A DNA stretch of 12,698 nt, taken from NCBI GenBank assembly GCA_002340325.1, contig DDLV01000151.1:1-12698 (forward strand), given 5' to 3'. Made by a program: the position numbers and the translations under genes. The stretch is from Glaciecola sp. UBA2563 (GTDB lineage Bacteria > Pseudomonadota > Gammaproteobacteria > Enterobacterales > Alteromonadaceae). Below, piece after piece: positions 1 to 7,121 of the stretch. Every line of letters begins with the position of its first letter. Position 1 is the stretch's first letter. The notes below the pieces were generated by a model. The model made no database searches, was not told where the DNA came from, and worked only from the letters and a program-made list of their open reading frames with translations.

Positions 1-1245
1 GGCGGACCGGATGATTTTAAGTTCTTTGTTGACACCTGTCATCAGCAGGGGATCGGCGTAATTGTTGACTGGGTGCCTGCGCATTTTCCAAATGATCCCC
101 ATGGTTTAGCAACTTTTGACGGTTCTCATGTGTATGAATATGAGGATCCGAGAAAGGGATGGCATCCTGATTGGAACTCCTGTATTTATGATTTTGGAAA
201 GGATACAGTCCGCCAGTTTCTTGTTGCAAACGCGCTATTTTGGTTTGATAAATACCATGTTGACGGGATCCGGGTGGATGCTGTTGCCTCGATGTTATAT
301 TTGGATTACTCGCGCAATGACGGTGAATGGATCCCAAATGTGCACGGTGGTAATCACAATTATGAAGCGATAAGTTTCTTGCAGTGGATGAACACCCAGG
401 TGTATGAAAAGTATCCGAACGCGATGACAATTGCGGAAGAATCGACATCATACGCTGGCGTATCAAAGCCCGTCGTTGATGGAGGTTTAGGCTTTGGATT
501 TAAGTGGAATATGGGCTGGATGCATGACTCTCTTGAATACATAAGTAAAGATCCCATGTACCGTCAGTACCATCACGGTGAGCTTAGCTTTAGTATGGTC
601 TACGCATACAACGAAAATTTTGTATTACCTATTTCCCATGACGAGGTGGTACATGGCAAAGGCAGTATGCTGCAGAAAATGCCAGGAGATGACTGGCAAA
701 AATTTGCGAATTATCGTGCGTATTTTTCATTTATGTATGCGCATCCAGGCAAAAAGCTTACCTTTATGGGGACTGAAATGGCACCGTGGTTGGAATGGAA
801 CCATGATAGTGAACTCGATTGGGCGCTTCTAGAAAACGATTCACATGCGTCGATTCAACAGTTTACAAAAGAACTCAACAAACTTTATAAAGAATGCACG
901 CCACTTCACGAATTAGATCATGAGTCTTCTGGATTTGAATGGATAGAACTTAACAATGCGGAACAATCAATATTTGTATTTGCGAGATACGCGAAAGACA
1001 CATCAGAAAACGTCGTGGTTATCTGCAACTTTACACCGAATCCGCACGACAATATGAGGATTGGCTTACCATCGCAAGGAAGCTATAAACTATTGTTTAA
1101 TTCAGACGATAAAAAATATGGTGGCAGCCATTACGCGGTTAATGAAGCAATATCTTCGCAAAATCTTGAATGGCAAGGAAAATCAGACAGCGCTACCGTT
1201 AACGTTCCGCCCTTAGGCGTGATAATCTATGAGCACAAAACCTAA
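1..1245 (+). CDS. glgB: 1,4-alpha-glucan branching enzyme GlgB, C-terminal part (5' end outside window)
   Basis: Cytoplasmic GH13 enzyme that cuts alpha-1,4 glucan chains and re-attaches them through alpha-1,6 bonds to branch glycogen. The reading frame is open from base 1, so only 414 residues are seen. All four GH13 conserved regions are present: region I DWVPAHF (visible residues ~23-29); region II GIRVDAV with the nucleophile Asp at visible residue 93; region III IAEEST with the acid/base Glu at 146; and region IV ISHDEV with the stabilising Asp at 214. The 53- and 68-residue spacings equal those of E. coli GlgB (D405, E458, D526), so about 312 N-terminal residues (the N-terminal beta domains and start of the barrel) lie outside. 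The last ~100 residues form the usual C-terminal beta domain. It ends 12 nt before glgX, suggesting one operon. No disruption is visible; identity is near certain. Confidence 0.97.
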   Translation, partial: GGPDDFKFFVDTCHQQGIGVIVDWVPAHFPNDPHGLATFDGSHVYEYEDPRKGWHPDWNSCIYDFGKDTVRQFLVANALFWFDKYHVDGIRVDAVASMLYLDYSRNDGEWIPNVHGGNHNYEAISFLQWMNTQVYEKYPNAMTIAEESTSYAGVSKPVVDGGLGFGFKWNMGWMHDSLEYISKDPMYRQYHHGELSFSMVYAYNENFVLPISHDEVVHGKGSMLQKMPGDDWQKFANYRAYFSFMYAHPGKKLTFMGTEMAPWLEWNHDSELDWALLENDSHASIQQFTKELNKLYKECTPLHELDHESSGFEWIELNNAEQSIFVFARYAKDTSENVVVICNFTPNPHDNMRIGLPSQGSYKLLFNSDDKKYGGSHYAVNEAISSQNLEWQGKSDSATVNVPPLGVIIYEHKT

Positions 1246-1257
1246 CTGAGTAAAAAC

Positions 1258-3306
1258 ATGTTTGAACTGATTGAAGGGAAAGGCCAACCATATCCATACG
1301 GCACTTCAATTTGTGGAAACTATGTAAATTTTAGTGTCTATGCGCCGGATGCAGCAGAAGTCTGGATATCATTCTTTGACAGGCAAGAGCAACCTCTAGG
1401 TCATGTGAAGCTTAAGGATAGAATAAAGTCTAATTGGTTCGGTGCAGTGACAGGTGTTGTTGAAGGTGACTATTATGGGTACCGCGTGCTTCCAAAAGCC
1501 AAGCATGATTTTATCCAAACGAGCAAACAAAAGCTTCTTATAGACCCTTATGCCAGAAAGCTCAGCCGAGCACTGAACTGGCAGCCTGATAAGTACAAGG
1601 ATGATAGCCAACGAATGATCAGTAAATCTGTCATTACTGACTCTCCATCACAACACTATCAGCTACCATCCTACGAATTTAAAAATCGAATTATTTACGA
1701 GGCGCACGTTAAAGGACTCTCGATGCTTCATCCTGAGGTCCCTGAGTCATTGAGAGGGAGTTATCTCGGCGCGTGTCATCCCGTTATTTTGCGACACTTA
1801 AAATCTCTAGGTGTAACGACAATACAATTCCAGCCTCTCATGGCCTTTATGCCGGAACCCTTTATTGTTGAGAAAGGATTGACCAACTATTGGGGATACA
1901 ACCCGGTCAACTTTTTCGCCGTTGAACCTAGGTATGCAATAAACGATGCGTATACCGAATGCAGAGAAATGATAAAGATATACAGAGATCATGGCTTTGA
2001 AGTCATACTCGATGTTGTTTTTAATCACACTGCAGAAAGTGGTCAAGGTGGTCCTGTTCTGAATTTCAAGGGCTTCTGCGCAAGTAAAGCGTATCTTCTG
2101 GAACATCAAGAACACGGTGAATTCCCCACATTTGCAAATTACAGTGGTTGCGGCAATACGCTACAAGTGTCAGATCGCTATATGCTCAATTTAGTGTTGG
2201 ATGCGATGAGATATTGGGTGTCACACATGGGCATCAATGGATTTCGTTTTGATCTTGCATCAACCCTTGCGAGGGAGCCATTTGATTTTCGCGCAGATGC
2301 AACCTTTTTTAAAATAGTCAATCAAGACCCTGTATTGTCACAGTCACTGCTTATCGCAGAGCCTTGGGATATTGGCCCCGGTGGCTATCAAGTAGGCAAC
2401 TTTCCGACGAGATGGTTAGAAGTAAACGATAAATTTAGGGATGTGGTAAAAGGTTTTTGGCGAGGAGATAAAGGCCTCAAAGGAGAGTTTGCAAGTCGCT
2501 TTATGGGGTCGCGAGATATTTATTGCAAAACTAGGCGGTCATTATTTACGAGTGTCAATAATGTCACCTACCACGATGGATATACCCTTCATGATTTGGT
2601 GTGTTATGAGCAGAAACACAACGAAGATAATCTCGAGCACAATAGGGATGGACACAACCACAACCTATCTGCCAACTACGGCGTTGAAGGAGAGACAACA
2701 AACACGGACATACTTGAAATCAGGTACCAACAGAAACGAAATCTGTTTGCGACACTTGTGTTGAGCCAAGGCTCTGTGCACGTGACAGCGGGCGACGAGC
2801 TTAGTAAAACGCAAAATGGGAATAACAATGCGTATTGTCAGGATAACGAAATAAACTACCTGCATTGGGAGCTAAATCATCGCCAACAAGCTTTTTTAAA
2901 GTTCTGTCGTTATATCATTGCATTAAAGGCGAAATACAACATCTTATCCTCAATGCATTTTGAAGATGATAAATTTGAAAATAAACAAAACGTAGCAATG
3001 ACAGATTGGTATCGTCCTGATGGTTCGCATAAGACTGAAATCGACTGGGTTTATCATGAACATCACTGTTTTGCCATGCATCTCATCTCGGATGATTCTT
3101 TAAAACAAGAGTGGATGTTTTGTTTTAACAGTGCAGATAGAGAAAAACAATTCAAACTTGATGTATTAGATGACAAACAGAACTGGAACTGCATCTTAGA
3201 TACAAGTTGCGATGACATTGAGGAATATCAATATGTTGATGTGCATAGTGTTTTTGATATGCCCGCAAGATCACTGAGAATTTTGCTCAAAACTAACGCG
3301 CAGTAA
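1258..3306 (+). CDS. glgX: Glycogen debranching enzyme GlgX (GH13 isoamylase type)
   Basis: Hydrolyses alpha-1,6 branch points of glycogen, normally on short outer chains left by phosphorylase; cytoplasmic. The product is 682 aa, slightly longer than E. coli GlgX (657). Residues ~10-100 form an N-terminal CBM48-like domain (YPYGTSICGNYVNFSVYAPDA). The catalytic barrel carries DVVFNHT (region I), GFRFDLAS with nucleophile Asp332, LIAEPWDIG with acid/base Glu368, and YHDGYTLHDLV with Asp440. The YEQKHNEDN and AGDE stretches are typical of the GlgX/isoamylase group rather than of pullulanase. ATG 1258 is used: it lies 12 nt after the glgB stop with only a weak upstream purine patch, so translation is probably coupled to glgB. 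The gene order supports a glycogen operon; any glgC/glgA would lie outside this window. No terminator is obvious in the 132 nt that follow. Confidence 0.95.
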   Translation: MFELIEGKGQPYPYGTSICGNYVNFSVYAPDAAEVWISFFDRQEQPLGHVKLKDRIKSNWFGAVTGVVEGDYYGYRVLPKAKHDFIQTSKQKLLIDPYARKLSRALNWQPDKYKDDSQRMISKSVITDSPSQHYQLPSYEFKNRIIYEAHVKGLSMLHPEVPESLRGSYLGACHPVILRHLKSLGVTTIQFQPLMAFMPEPFIVEKGLTNYWGYNPVNFFAVEPRYAINDAYTECREMIKIYRDHGFEVILDVVFNHTAESGQGGPVLNFKGFCASKAYLLEHQEHGEFPTFANYSGCGNTLQVSDRYMLNLVLDAMRYWVSHMGINGFRFDLASTLAREPFDFRADATFFKIVNQDPVLSQSLLIAEPWDIGPGGYQVGNFPTRWLEVNDKFRDVVKGFWRGDKGLKGEFASRFMGSRDIYCKTRRSLFTSVNNVTYHDGYTLHDLVCYEQKHNEDNLEHNRDGHNHNLSANYGVEGETTNTDILEIRYQQKRNLFATLVLSQGSVHVTAGDELSKTQNGNNNAYCQDNEINYLHWELNHRQQAFLKFCRYIIALKAKYNILSSMHFEDDKFENKQNVAMTDWYRPDGSHKTEIDWVYHEHHCFAMHLISDDSLKQEWMFCFNSADREKQFKLDVLDDKQNWNCILDTSCDDIEEYQYVDVHSVFDMPARSLRILLKTNAQ

Positions 3307-3438
3307 AAGTAAAATTCGAAATCCAATTAGCTCATCCCTGCATATACATAGGTAACCAAATTAGAGTGTGTAAAAGCGTGCAGAAGAATTTGCACCGCAA
3401 CATAACTGCGTGCTCGTAAAACGGACAATGAAAACGCC

Positions 3439-3828
3439 ATGCAAGATAAAACAGACGAATATTACAAGCAAAAGCTAACACCGGAAGAGTATCGAGTGAC
3501 AAGGCTAAAAGGAACAGAACTACCTTTTACCGGTGAATATCTGCACAATAAAAAAACAGGCGATTACCACTGTAAGTGCTGCGGTGCCTTGCTGTTCGCT
3601 TCTGATGCAAAATTCGATTCGGGTTGCGGGTGGCCGTCGTTTTCAGCGCAATCTGATGCGCAAAACGTTATTTATGAAACTGACCACAGCTTGGGTATGA
3701 CACGGACGGAGATATTGTGTAAAAGCTGTGGTTCACATTTAGGTCATGTATTTGATGATGGTCCAGCGCCAACGGGTAAACGCTATTGTGTTAACTCTGT
3801 GTCATTGGATTTTACTGCCAAGGAATAA
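3439..3828 (+). CDS. msrB: Peptide-methionine (R)-S-oxide reductase MsrB
   Basis: Reduces methionine-R-sulfoxide in oxidised proteins, normally with thioredoxin as electron donor. The 129-aa product is a single MsrB domain with no signal peptide, so it should be cytoplasmic. Two CxxC pairs (C45/C48 in CKCC and C94/C97 in CKSC) match the structural zinc site of zinc-type MsrBs. Cys117 in RYCVNS is the catalytic cysteine, and Cys63 in SGCGWPSF fits the recycling cysteine. The HLGHVFDDGP and GKRYCVNSVSLDF motifs are diagnostic. The start ATG has no clear Shine-Dalgarno sequence (only a GGA about 13 nt upstream), but there is no better in-frame start and the N-terminus (KLTPEEYRVTRLKGTE) is in register with the family. 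It stands alone between glgX and the GAPDH gene; nothing suggests a functional link to either. Confidence 0.95.
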   Translation: MQDKTDEYYKQKLTPEEYRVTRLKGTELPFTGEYLHNKKTGDYHCKCCGALLFASDAKFDSGCGWPSFSAQSDAQNVIYETDHSLGMTRTEILCKSCGSHLGHVFDDGPAPTGKRYCVNSVSLDFTAKE

Positions 3829-3972
3829 AGATATTCATGCGCTAGGTACACGAATTTCCGCTACTAGAGTCTTAAGACAGATTTATTATGTGTAATTTTT
3901 TTTCATTATTCCTCTATCATCCCATTTAATCCCAAAGTCATTCTGGCATAAATGTCGTGAATACCGATGCTA

Positions 3973-3987
3973 TGTTGTTTAATTACA
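3973..3987. promoter_or_regulatory. Putative HexR operator, distal site
   Basis: The sequence TGTTGTTTAATTACA fits the HexR consensus TGTARTnnnAYTACA, recalled from comparative-genomic work on gammaproteobacteria, at 11 of 12 defined positions; the mismatch is T for A at position 4. HexR is a phosphosugar-responsive RpiR-family regulator that commonly controls GAPDH genes in this group. The position about 140 bp before the GAPDH start codon makes the match biologically sensible. It is a motif match by eye, not a scored prediction. Confidence 0.45.
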
Positions 3988-4035
3988 ATGTATGAGCGTG
4001 TTTCTATTGATTAGTGGCGTTAGTTGGACAACTTA

Positions 4036-4050
4036 TGTAATTTTTCAACA
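4036..4050. promoter_or_regulatory. Putative HexR operator, proximal site
   Basis: TGTAATTTTTCAACA matches the HexR consensus TGTARTnnnAYTACA at 10 of 12 defined positions: a perfect left half and a degenerate right half. Its centre is 63 bp from that of the upstream HexR-like site, about six helical turns. It lies directly upstream of the candidate -35 box, a placement more typical of activation than repression. In AT-rich DNA a half-site can occur by chance, so this is weaker than the distal site. Confidence 0.3.
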
Positions 4051-4052
4051 GT

Positions 4053-4081
4053 TTGGTGTTTTTATGGATTTTGCATAAAAT
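4053..4081 (+). promoter_or_regulatory. Possible sigma70 promoter of the GAPDH gene
   Basis: TTGGTG (4053-4058), a 17-nt spacer and TAAAAT (4076-4081, five of six matches to TATAAT). Initiation would fall near 4088, giving a leader of about 40 nt that contains the AAGGA ribosome-binding site. A perfect TATAAT at 4107-4112 was considered but lies too close to the start codon to keep the ribosome-binding site in the transcript. Confidence 0.35.
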
Positions 4082-4128
4082 GCGCCGCGAGGTATTCAAG
4101 GTCTTTTATAATATTAAGGATGTAATTG

Positions 4129-5562
4129 ATGAATCAGAGTTATGAGCAGGCATTGCAAAGCAGTTGGCAAGAAAGACAAGAGTATGCCGAACGCATGTTG
4201 CCAGTCATAGGACAGTTGTATAGAAATCAAGCCGTTGAAGTAACGGTTTACGGGCGCAATTTAATTGGCGCTAGCGCTATTGACGTAATAAAAGCACATA
4301 GACGTGTCAGGTTATTTGAAGGCAACAAGCTGCGTTTGCGCGAAAGCTGGCCGCTACTCGAAGCCCTTAGCAAATTATCGCTCTCTTCATGTGAAGTTGA
4401 TATCGGCAGATTAGGGGTAGAGTTTGCACAAACTGAAAGTGACGATGTCGATGCTTTTCTAAGTGAAAGGCTGGCAGATGCAATCGCCTCGAACGCAACA
4501 CCAAAACCTCGAGACGTTGTGCTTTATGGGTTTGGAAGAATCGGCAGATTGCTGGCCAGATTACTTATAGAGCGTCAAGGCAAAGCAAATAATTTACGCC
4601 TAAGAGCTATCGTTGTTCGCGGTGGTAAAGAAGGTGACCTCGAAAAGCGCGCTAGTTTGCTAAGAAGAGACTCTGTTCACGGACCATTTACAGGCAGCAT
4701 TACGGTAGACAACGAGCGCAGTGCGTTGAAGGCAAATGGTTCTTTCATTCAAGTCATCTATGCAAATAACCCCACCGAGATAGATTACACAGAATACGGC
4801 ATTGAAGACGCTATAGTTGTTGATAATACAGGTGCTTGGCGTGACAGAGATGGCTTATCACAGCATCTTCAAGCTAAAGGTGCTGCTAAGGTGCTGCTCA
4901 CCGCTCCTGGTAAAGGGGATATAAAAAATATCGTTCATGGCGTTAATCATCTTGATATTTCGCCTGAAGATACGGTGGTATCTGCAGCCAGCTGTACCAC
5001 AAATGCGATTACGCCTGCGTTAAAAGCCATCGATGAAGCGTATGGTATAGCAAATGGACATGTCGAAACCGTACATGCATTCACCAACGATCAAAACCTG
5101 ATCGATAACTATCACAAGGCGGATAGACGTGGCAGAGCTGCTCCACTGAATATGGTTATCACTGAAACGGGAGCCGCTAAGGCAGTTTCAAAAGCCTATC
5201 CTAAGTTAGAAGGTAAATTGACCGGAAACGCCATTCGAGTACCAACGCCAAATGTGTCTATGGCCATTTTGAATCTGACATTAGACAAAGAAACGACAAA
5301 AGAAGAGATTAACGACTACCTACAAAAAACGTCGTTGTTTTCTGATTTACAGCATCAAATTGACTTTACAGCGTCTACGGAAATTGTTTCTACTGATTTA
5401 GTCGGTGCAAGAGCTGCTGGTGTCATAGATTCTCAAGCGACAATTGTGTCTGGCAATCGCGCGACATTGTATTTGTGGTATGACAATGAATTTGGATATA
5501 GCTGCCAAGTCATGCGTGTTGTCAGGGATATGGCAGGTATTACGGTACCGATATTGCCTTAA
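4129..5562 (+). CDS. gap: Glyceraldehyde-3-phosphate dehydrogenase, long form (~480 aa)
   Basis: Phosphorylating GAPDH interconverting glyceraldehyde-3-phosphate and 1,3-bisphosphoglycerate; cytoplasmic. The product is 477 aa from ATG 4129, which has AAGGA 8 nt upstream (4116-4120); a TTG one codon earlier (4126) is less likely. Residues 1 to ~127 are an extra helical, charged N-terminal region absent from the ~330-aa classical enzyme but usual in the long GAPDHs of many gammaproteobacteria. The Rossmann motif GFGRIGR is at 134-140, the catalytic Cys289 lies in SAASCTTNAI, and His316 in VETVHAFTNDQ; their 27-residue spacing equals that of E. coli GapA. STDLVGARAAG and WYDNEFGYS complete the catalytic domain. 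After the second beta strand the sequence reads AIVVRGG, without the Asp that enforces NAD specificity in classical GapA, so NADP(H) use is possible (inference). Upstream HexR-like sites suggest control with central carbon metabolism. An exact name (gapB or other paralogue) cannot be assigned. Confidence 0.93.
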   Translation: MNQSYEQALQSSWQERQEYAERMLPVIGQLYRNQAVEVTVYGRNLIGASAIDVIKAHRRVRLFEGNKLRLRESWPLLEALSKLSLSSCEVDIGRLGVEFAQTESDDVDAFLSERLADAIASNATPKPRDVVLYGFGRIGRLLARLLIERQGKANNLRLRAIVVRGGKEGDLEKRASLLRRDSVHGPFTGSITVDNERSALKANGSFIQVIYANNPTEIDYTEYGIEDAIVVDNTGAWRDRDGLSQHLQAKGAAKVLLTAPGKGDIKNIVHGVNHLDISPEDTVVSAASCTTNAITPALKAIDEAYGIANGHVETVHAFTNDQNLIDNYHKADRRGRAAPLNMVITETGAAKAVSKAYPKLEGKLTGNAIRVPTPNVSMAILNLTLDKETTKEEINDYLQKTSLFSDLQHQIDFTASTEIVSTDLVGARAAGVIDSQATIVSGNRATLYLWYDNEFGYSCQVMRVVRDMAGITVPILP

Positions 5563-5622
5563 ATAAAAAATTAAGCTGACTTTTTGAAGTATTAGCTTAA
5601 TTTGTTGTATTATCAAAATTCG

Positions 5623-5655
5623 AAAGAGACCTAAATAGGGTCTCTTTTTGTTTTT
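5623..5655 (+). terminator. Rho-independent terminator of the GAPDH gene
   Basis: A perfect 6-bp core stem gagacc (5626-5631) / ggtctc (5639-5644), extended by three A-T pairs, with a 7-nt loop and followed by TTTTTGTTTTT (5645-5655). It lies 60 nt after the GAPDH stop codon and before the next promoter. The flanking A and T tracts mean it could work in both directions. A weaker 8-bp inverted repeat at 5570-5577/5594-5601 lies just upstream. Confidence 0.88.
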
Positions 5656-5668
5656 GGAGCATTCTCAT

Positions 5669-5699
5669 TTGATGCATTGTATTTGGGTTCAACTATAAT
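5669..5699 (+). promoter_or_regulatory. Likely sigma70 promoter of the M14 carboxypeptidase gene
   Basis: A perfect TATAAT (5694-5699) with TTGATG (5669-5674) as the -35 box, spaced 19 nt, which is longer than the optimal 17. It sits between the GAPDH terminator and the ATG at 5746, giving a leader of about 40 nt. Confidence 0.5.
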
Positions 5700-5745
5700 G
5701 ACATCGCAATAATGCATATTTGCTAGCCCTAACAATTAAAAAAAT

Positions 5746-6879
5746 ATGAGAATTCAAATAAACAGCAATTTTGATTCAGGCAATATCGACGTAATTTCAT
5801 ATGAATCTGATTACGATGTGACGCTAAAGATAAAATCTGACAGTGCTGCCAATTTTAGACAGTGGTTCCATTTTAAGGCGCATTGTGAGCCATTTACACC
5901 CTATACATTGAAGATTGTATCGCTCTCAAATTCGTCATATCCGAAAGGGTGGGAAAATTATAAAGCAGTCGCCAGCTATGACTGTGAGGAATGGTTTAGG
6001 GTTGATACTACTTATGATGGGGACTGCCTGTCGATATCCATCATGCCAGAATTTGACCAACTGTATCTGGCTTATTTTGCACCCTATTCATGTCAACGAC
6101 ATCAGCAGCTGATAGCGCAAACACAAATGCATTTTGATTGTCGTCATACATTACTGGGACAAACGCTAGATGGTAGAGAGATTAACCTGTTAACCATTGG
6201 CGATGAGAACACAGACGGCAATAAGGTTTGGATAATTGCGCGACAGCATCCTGGTGAAACAATGGCAGAATGGTTAATCGAAGGCCTGTTGCAGCGTTTG
6301 TTAGACGATGAGGACGGTGTTGCTCGAGAATTACTTTCCAAACACGTGTTTTACATTGTGCCGAATATGAATCCCGATGGCGCATACAGAGGCCATTTGC
6401 GCACGAACAGCGCGGGTAAAGATCTTAATAGAGAGTGGGCTAATCCATCTTTAGAAAAAAGCCCTGAAGTGTTTCATGTATTTAATAAAATGACAGAAAC
6501 GGGTGTAGACTTGTTCCTAGACGTGCACGGCGATGAAGGCTTGCCCTATAATTTTGTCGCTGGAACTGAGGGTAACCCTAACTATAATGAAAGAATCGAA
6601 GCGTTAGAAAACAGGTTTAAAACACAGCTGATGGCGGTAACACCTGAGTTCCAAGACACGCATGGATACCCTAAAGACGCACCGGGCCAAGCAAATCTCA
6701 GTATTGCTTGCAATGCGGTAGGGCATCATTTTGATTGTTTATCATACACGTTAGAACAACCGTTCAAAGACAATAACGATTTGCCCGATCCTGCGTTTGG
6801 TTGGTCTCCTAATCGTTGTGCACAACTAGGTAAAGATCTCTTGGTTGCTATCAGATCGGTGGTAAACAATCTACGATAG
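5746..6879 (+). CDS. M14 family zinc carboxypeptidase, cytosolic carboxypeptidase (CCP)-like
   Basis: Predicted zinc metallo-carboxypeptidase of 377 aa, without signal peptide or membrane segment, so probably cytoplasmic. Residues 1 to ~125 form a beta-rich domain with FRQWFHFKA, PYTLKIVSLSNSSYP and YLAYFAPYS, resembling the N-terminal domain that precedes the catalytic domain in CCPs. The catalytic domain has the zinc motif RQHPGE (His168, Glu171), the third zinc ligand His261 in DVHGDEG, and the general-base Glu337 in TLEQPF. PNMNPDGAYRGHLRTN and DLNREW (Asn228-Arg229) supply the substrate-carboxylate region. All key catalytic residues are present. Eukaryotic CCPs remove C-terminal glutamates from tubulin; substrates of the bacterial relatives are largely unknown to me. 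No Shine-Dalgarno sequence is seen before the ATG (A-rich leader), but the promoter and the domain start support it. It is probably monocistronic, between a terminator and a palindromic repeat. Confidence 0.88.
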   Translation: MRIQINSNFDSGNIDVISYESDYDVTLKIKSDSAANFRQWFHFKAHCEPFTPYTLKIVSLSNSSYPKGWENYKAVASYDCEEWFRVDTTYDGDCLSISIMPEFDQLYLAYFAPYSCQRHQQLIAQTQMHFDCRHTLLGQTLDGREINLLTIGDENTDGNKVWIIARQHPGETMAEWLIEGLLQRLLDDEDGVARELLSKHVFYIVPNMNPDGAYRGHLRTNSAGKDLNREWANPSLEKSPEVFHVFNKMTETGVDLFLDVHGDEGLPYNFVAGTEGNPNYNERIEALENRFKTQLMAVTPEFQDTHGYPKDAPGQANLSIACNAVGHHFDCLSYTLEQPFKDNNDLPDPAFGWSPNRCAQLGKDLLVAIRSVVNNLR

Positions 6880-6956
6880 TGAATCTACGGCGTGACTATT
6901 AACTGGTGCGTCCCGAGTGAAGATTTGGTAAACGAATAAATTGATAAAGAAGATTA

Positions 6957-7020
6957 GAGCGTGTTGACCTTTGTTCATTATAGGAGGCAGCTCAAAAAAT
7001 GAACAAAGGTCAACACGCTC
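6957..7020. mobile_element. 64-bp palindromic repeat, short copy (MITE-like or REP-like)
   Basis: A near-perfect hairpin: 23-nt arms 6957-6979 and 6998-7020 are exact reverse complements (24 bp if the flanking A6956/T7021 pair is counted) around an 18-nt centre. The outer 16 nt, gagcgtgttgaccttt, are identical to the ends of the larger element at 8794-9056. Both copies are preceded by TTA. It lies 77 nt after the carboxypeptidase stop and 101 nt before the symporter start. No T-run follows the stem, so it is not a standard intrinsic terminator, although the RNA would form a very stable hairpin. No transposase is present. Confidence 0.75.
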
Positions 7021-7044
7021 TTGCACACCAACAATAACAACGAC

Positions 7045-7088
7045 CCTATACGCACAATTTTATTACAACATTAAGAAATACGTATAGG
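7045..7088. repeat. 8-bp inverted repeat upstream of the symporter gene
   Basis: cctatacg (7045-7052) and cgtatagg (7081-7088) are perfect reverse complements separated by 28 nt. The right arm is just upstream of a possible -10 box TATAAA (7092-7097), so it could be an operator or a weak leader structure; no known regulator motif is recognised. Confidence 0.35.
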
Positions 7089-7121
7089 CATTATAAAAAA
7101 CCACTTTATACGGGAACGTTT

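Larger units (their letters stand above)
3829..4128. other. 300-bp intergenic control region between msrB and the GAPDH gene
   Basis: No credible coding region is seen here. The proximal part is AT-rich, with a 10-bp palindrome gtcttaagac (3869-3878) and a run of eight T (3896-3903) but no strong stem directly before it. The distal half carries two HexR-like palindromes, a possible sigma70 promoter and the ribosome-binding site of the GAPDH gene, each listed separately. Confidence 0.6.

Noticed and set aside
17..466. 149-codon open frame on the - strand
   Set aside because: Antisense to the GH13 catalytic regions of glgB; no domain is recognisable.
3392..3413. Small stem-loop before msrB, as a riboswitch or attenuator
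   Set aside because: The stem is short and bulged, no T-run follows, and no known riboswitch pattern is recognised.
3869..3903. Palindrome gtcttaagac followed by a run of eight T, as a possible msrB terminator
   Set aside because: The palindrome has no loop space and is separated from the T-run by 17 nt; the only stem next to the T-run is 4 bp. Not enough for a terminator call.
6957..7020. The 64-bp hairpin as an intrinsic terminator of the carboxypeptidase gene
   Set aside because: The stem is very long and is not followed by a T-run, and its ends are shared with a second, larger element. A repeat element explains it better, although it may still affect transcripts.
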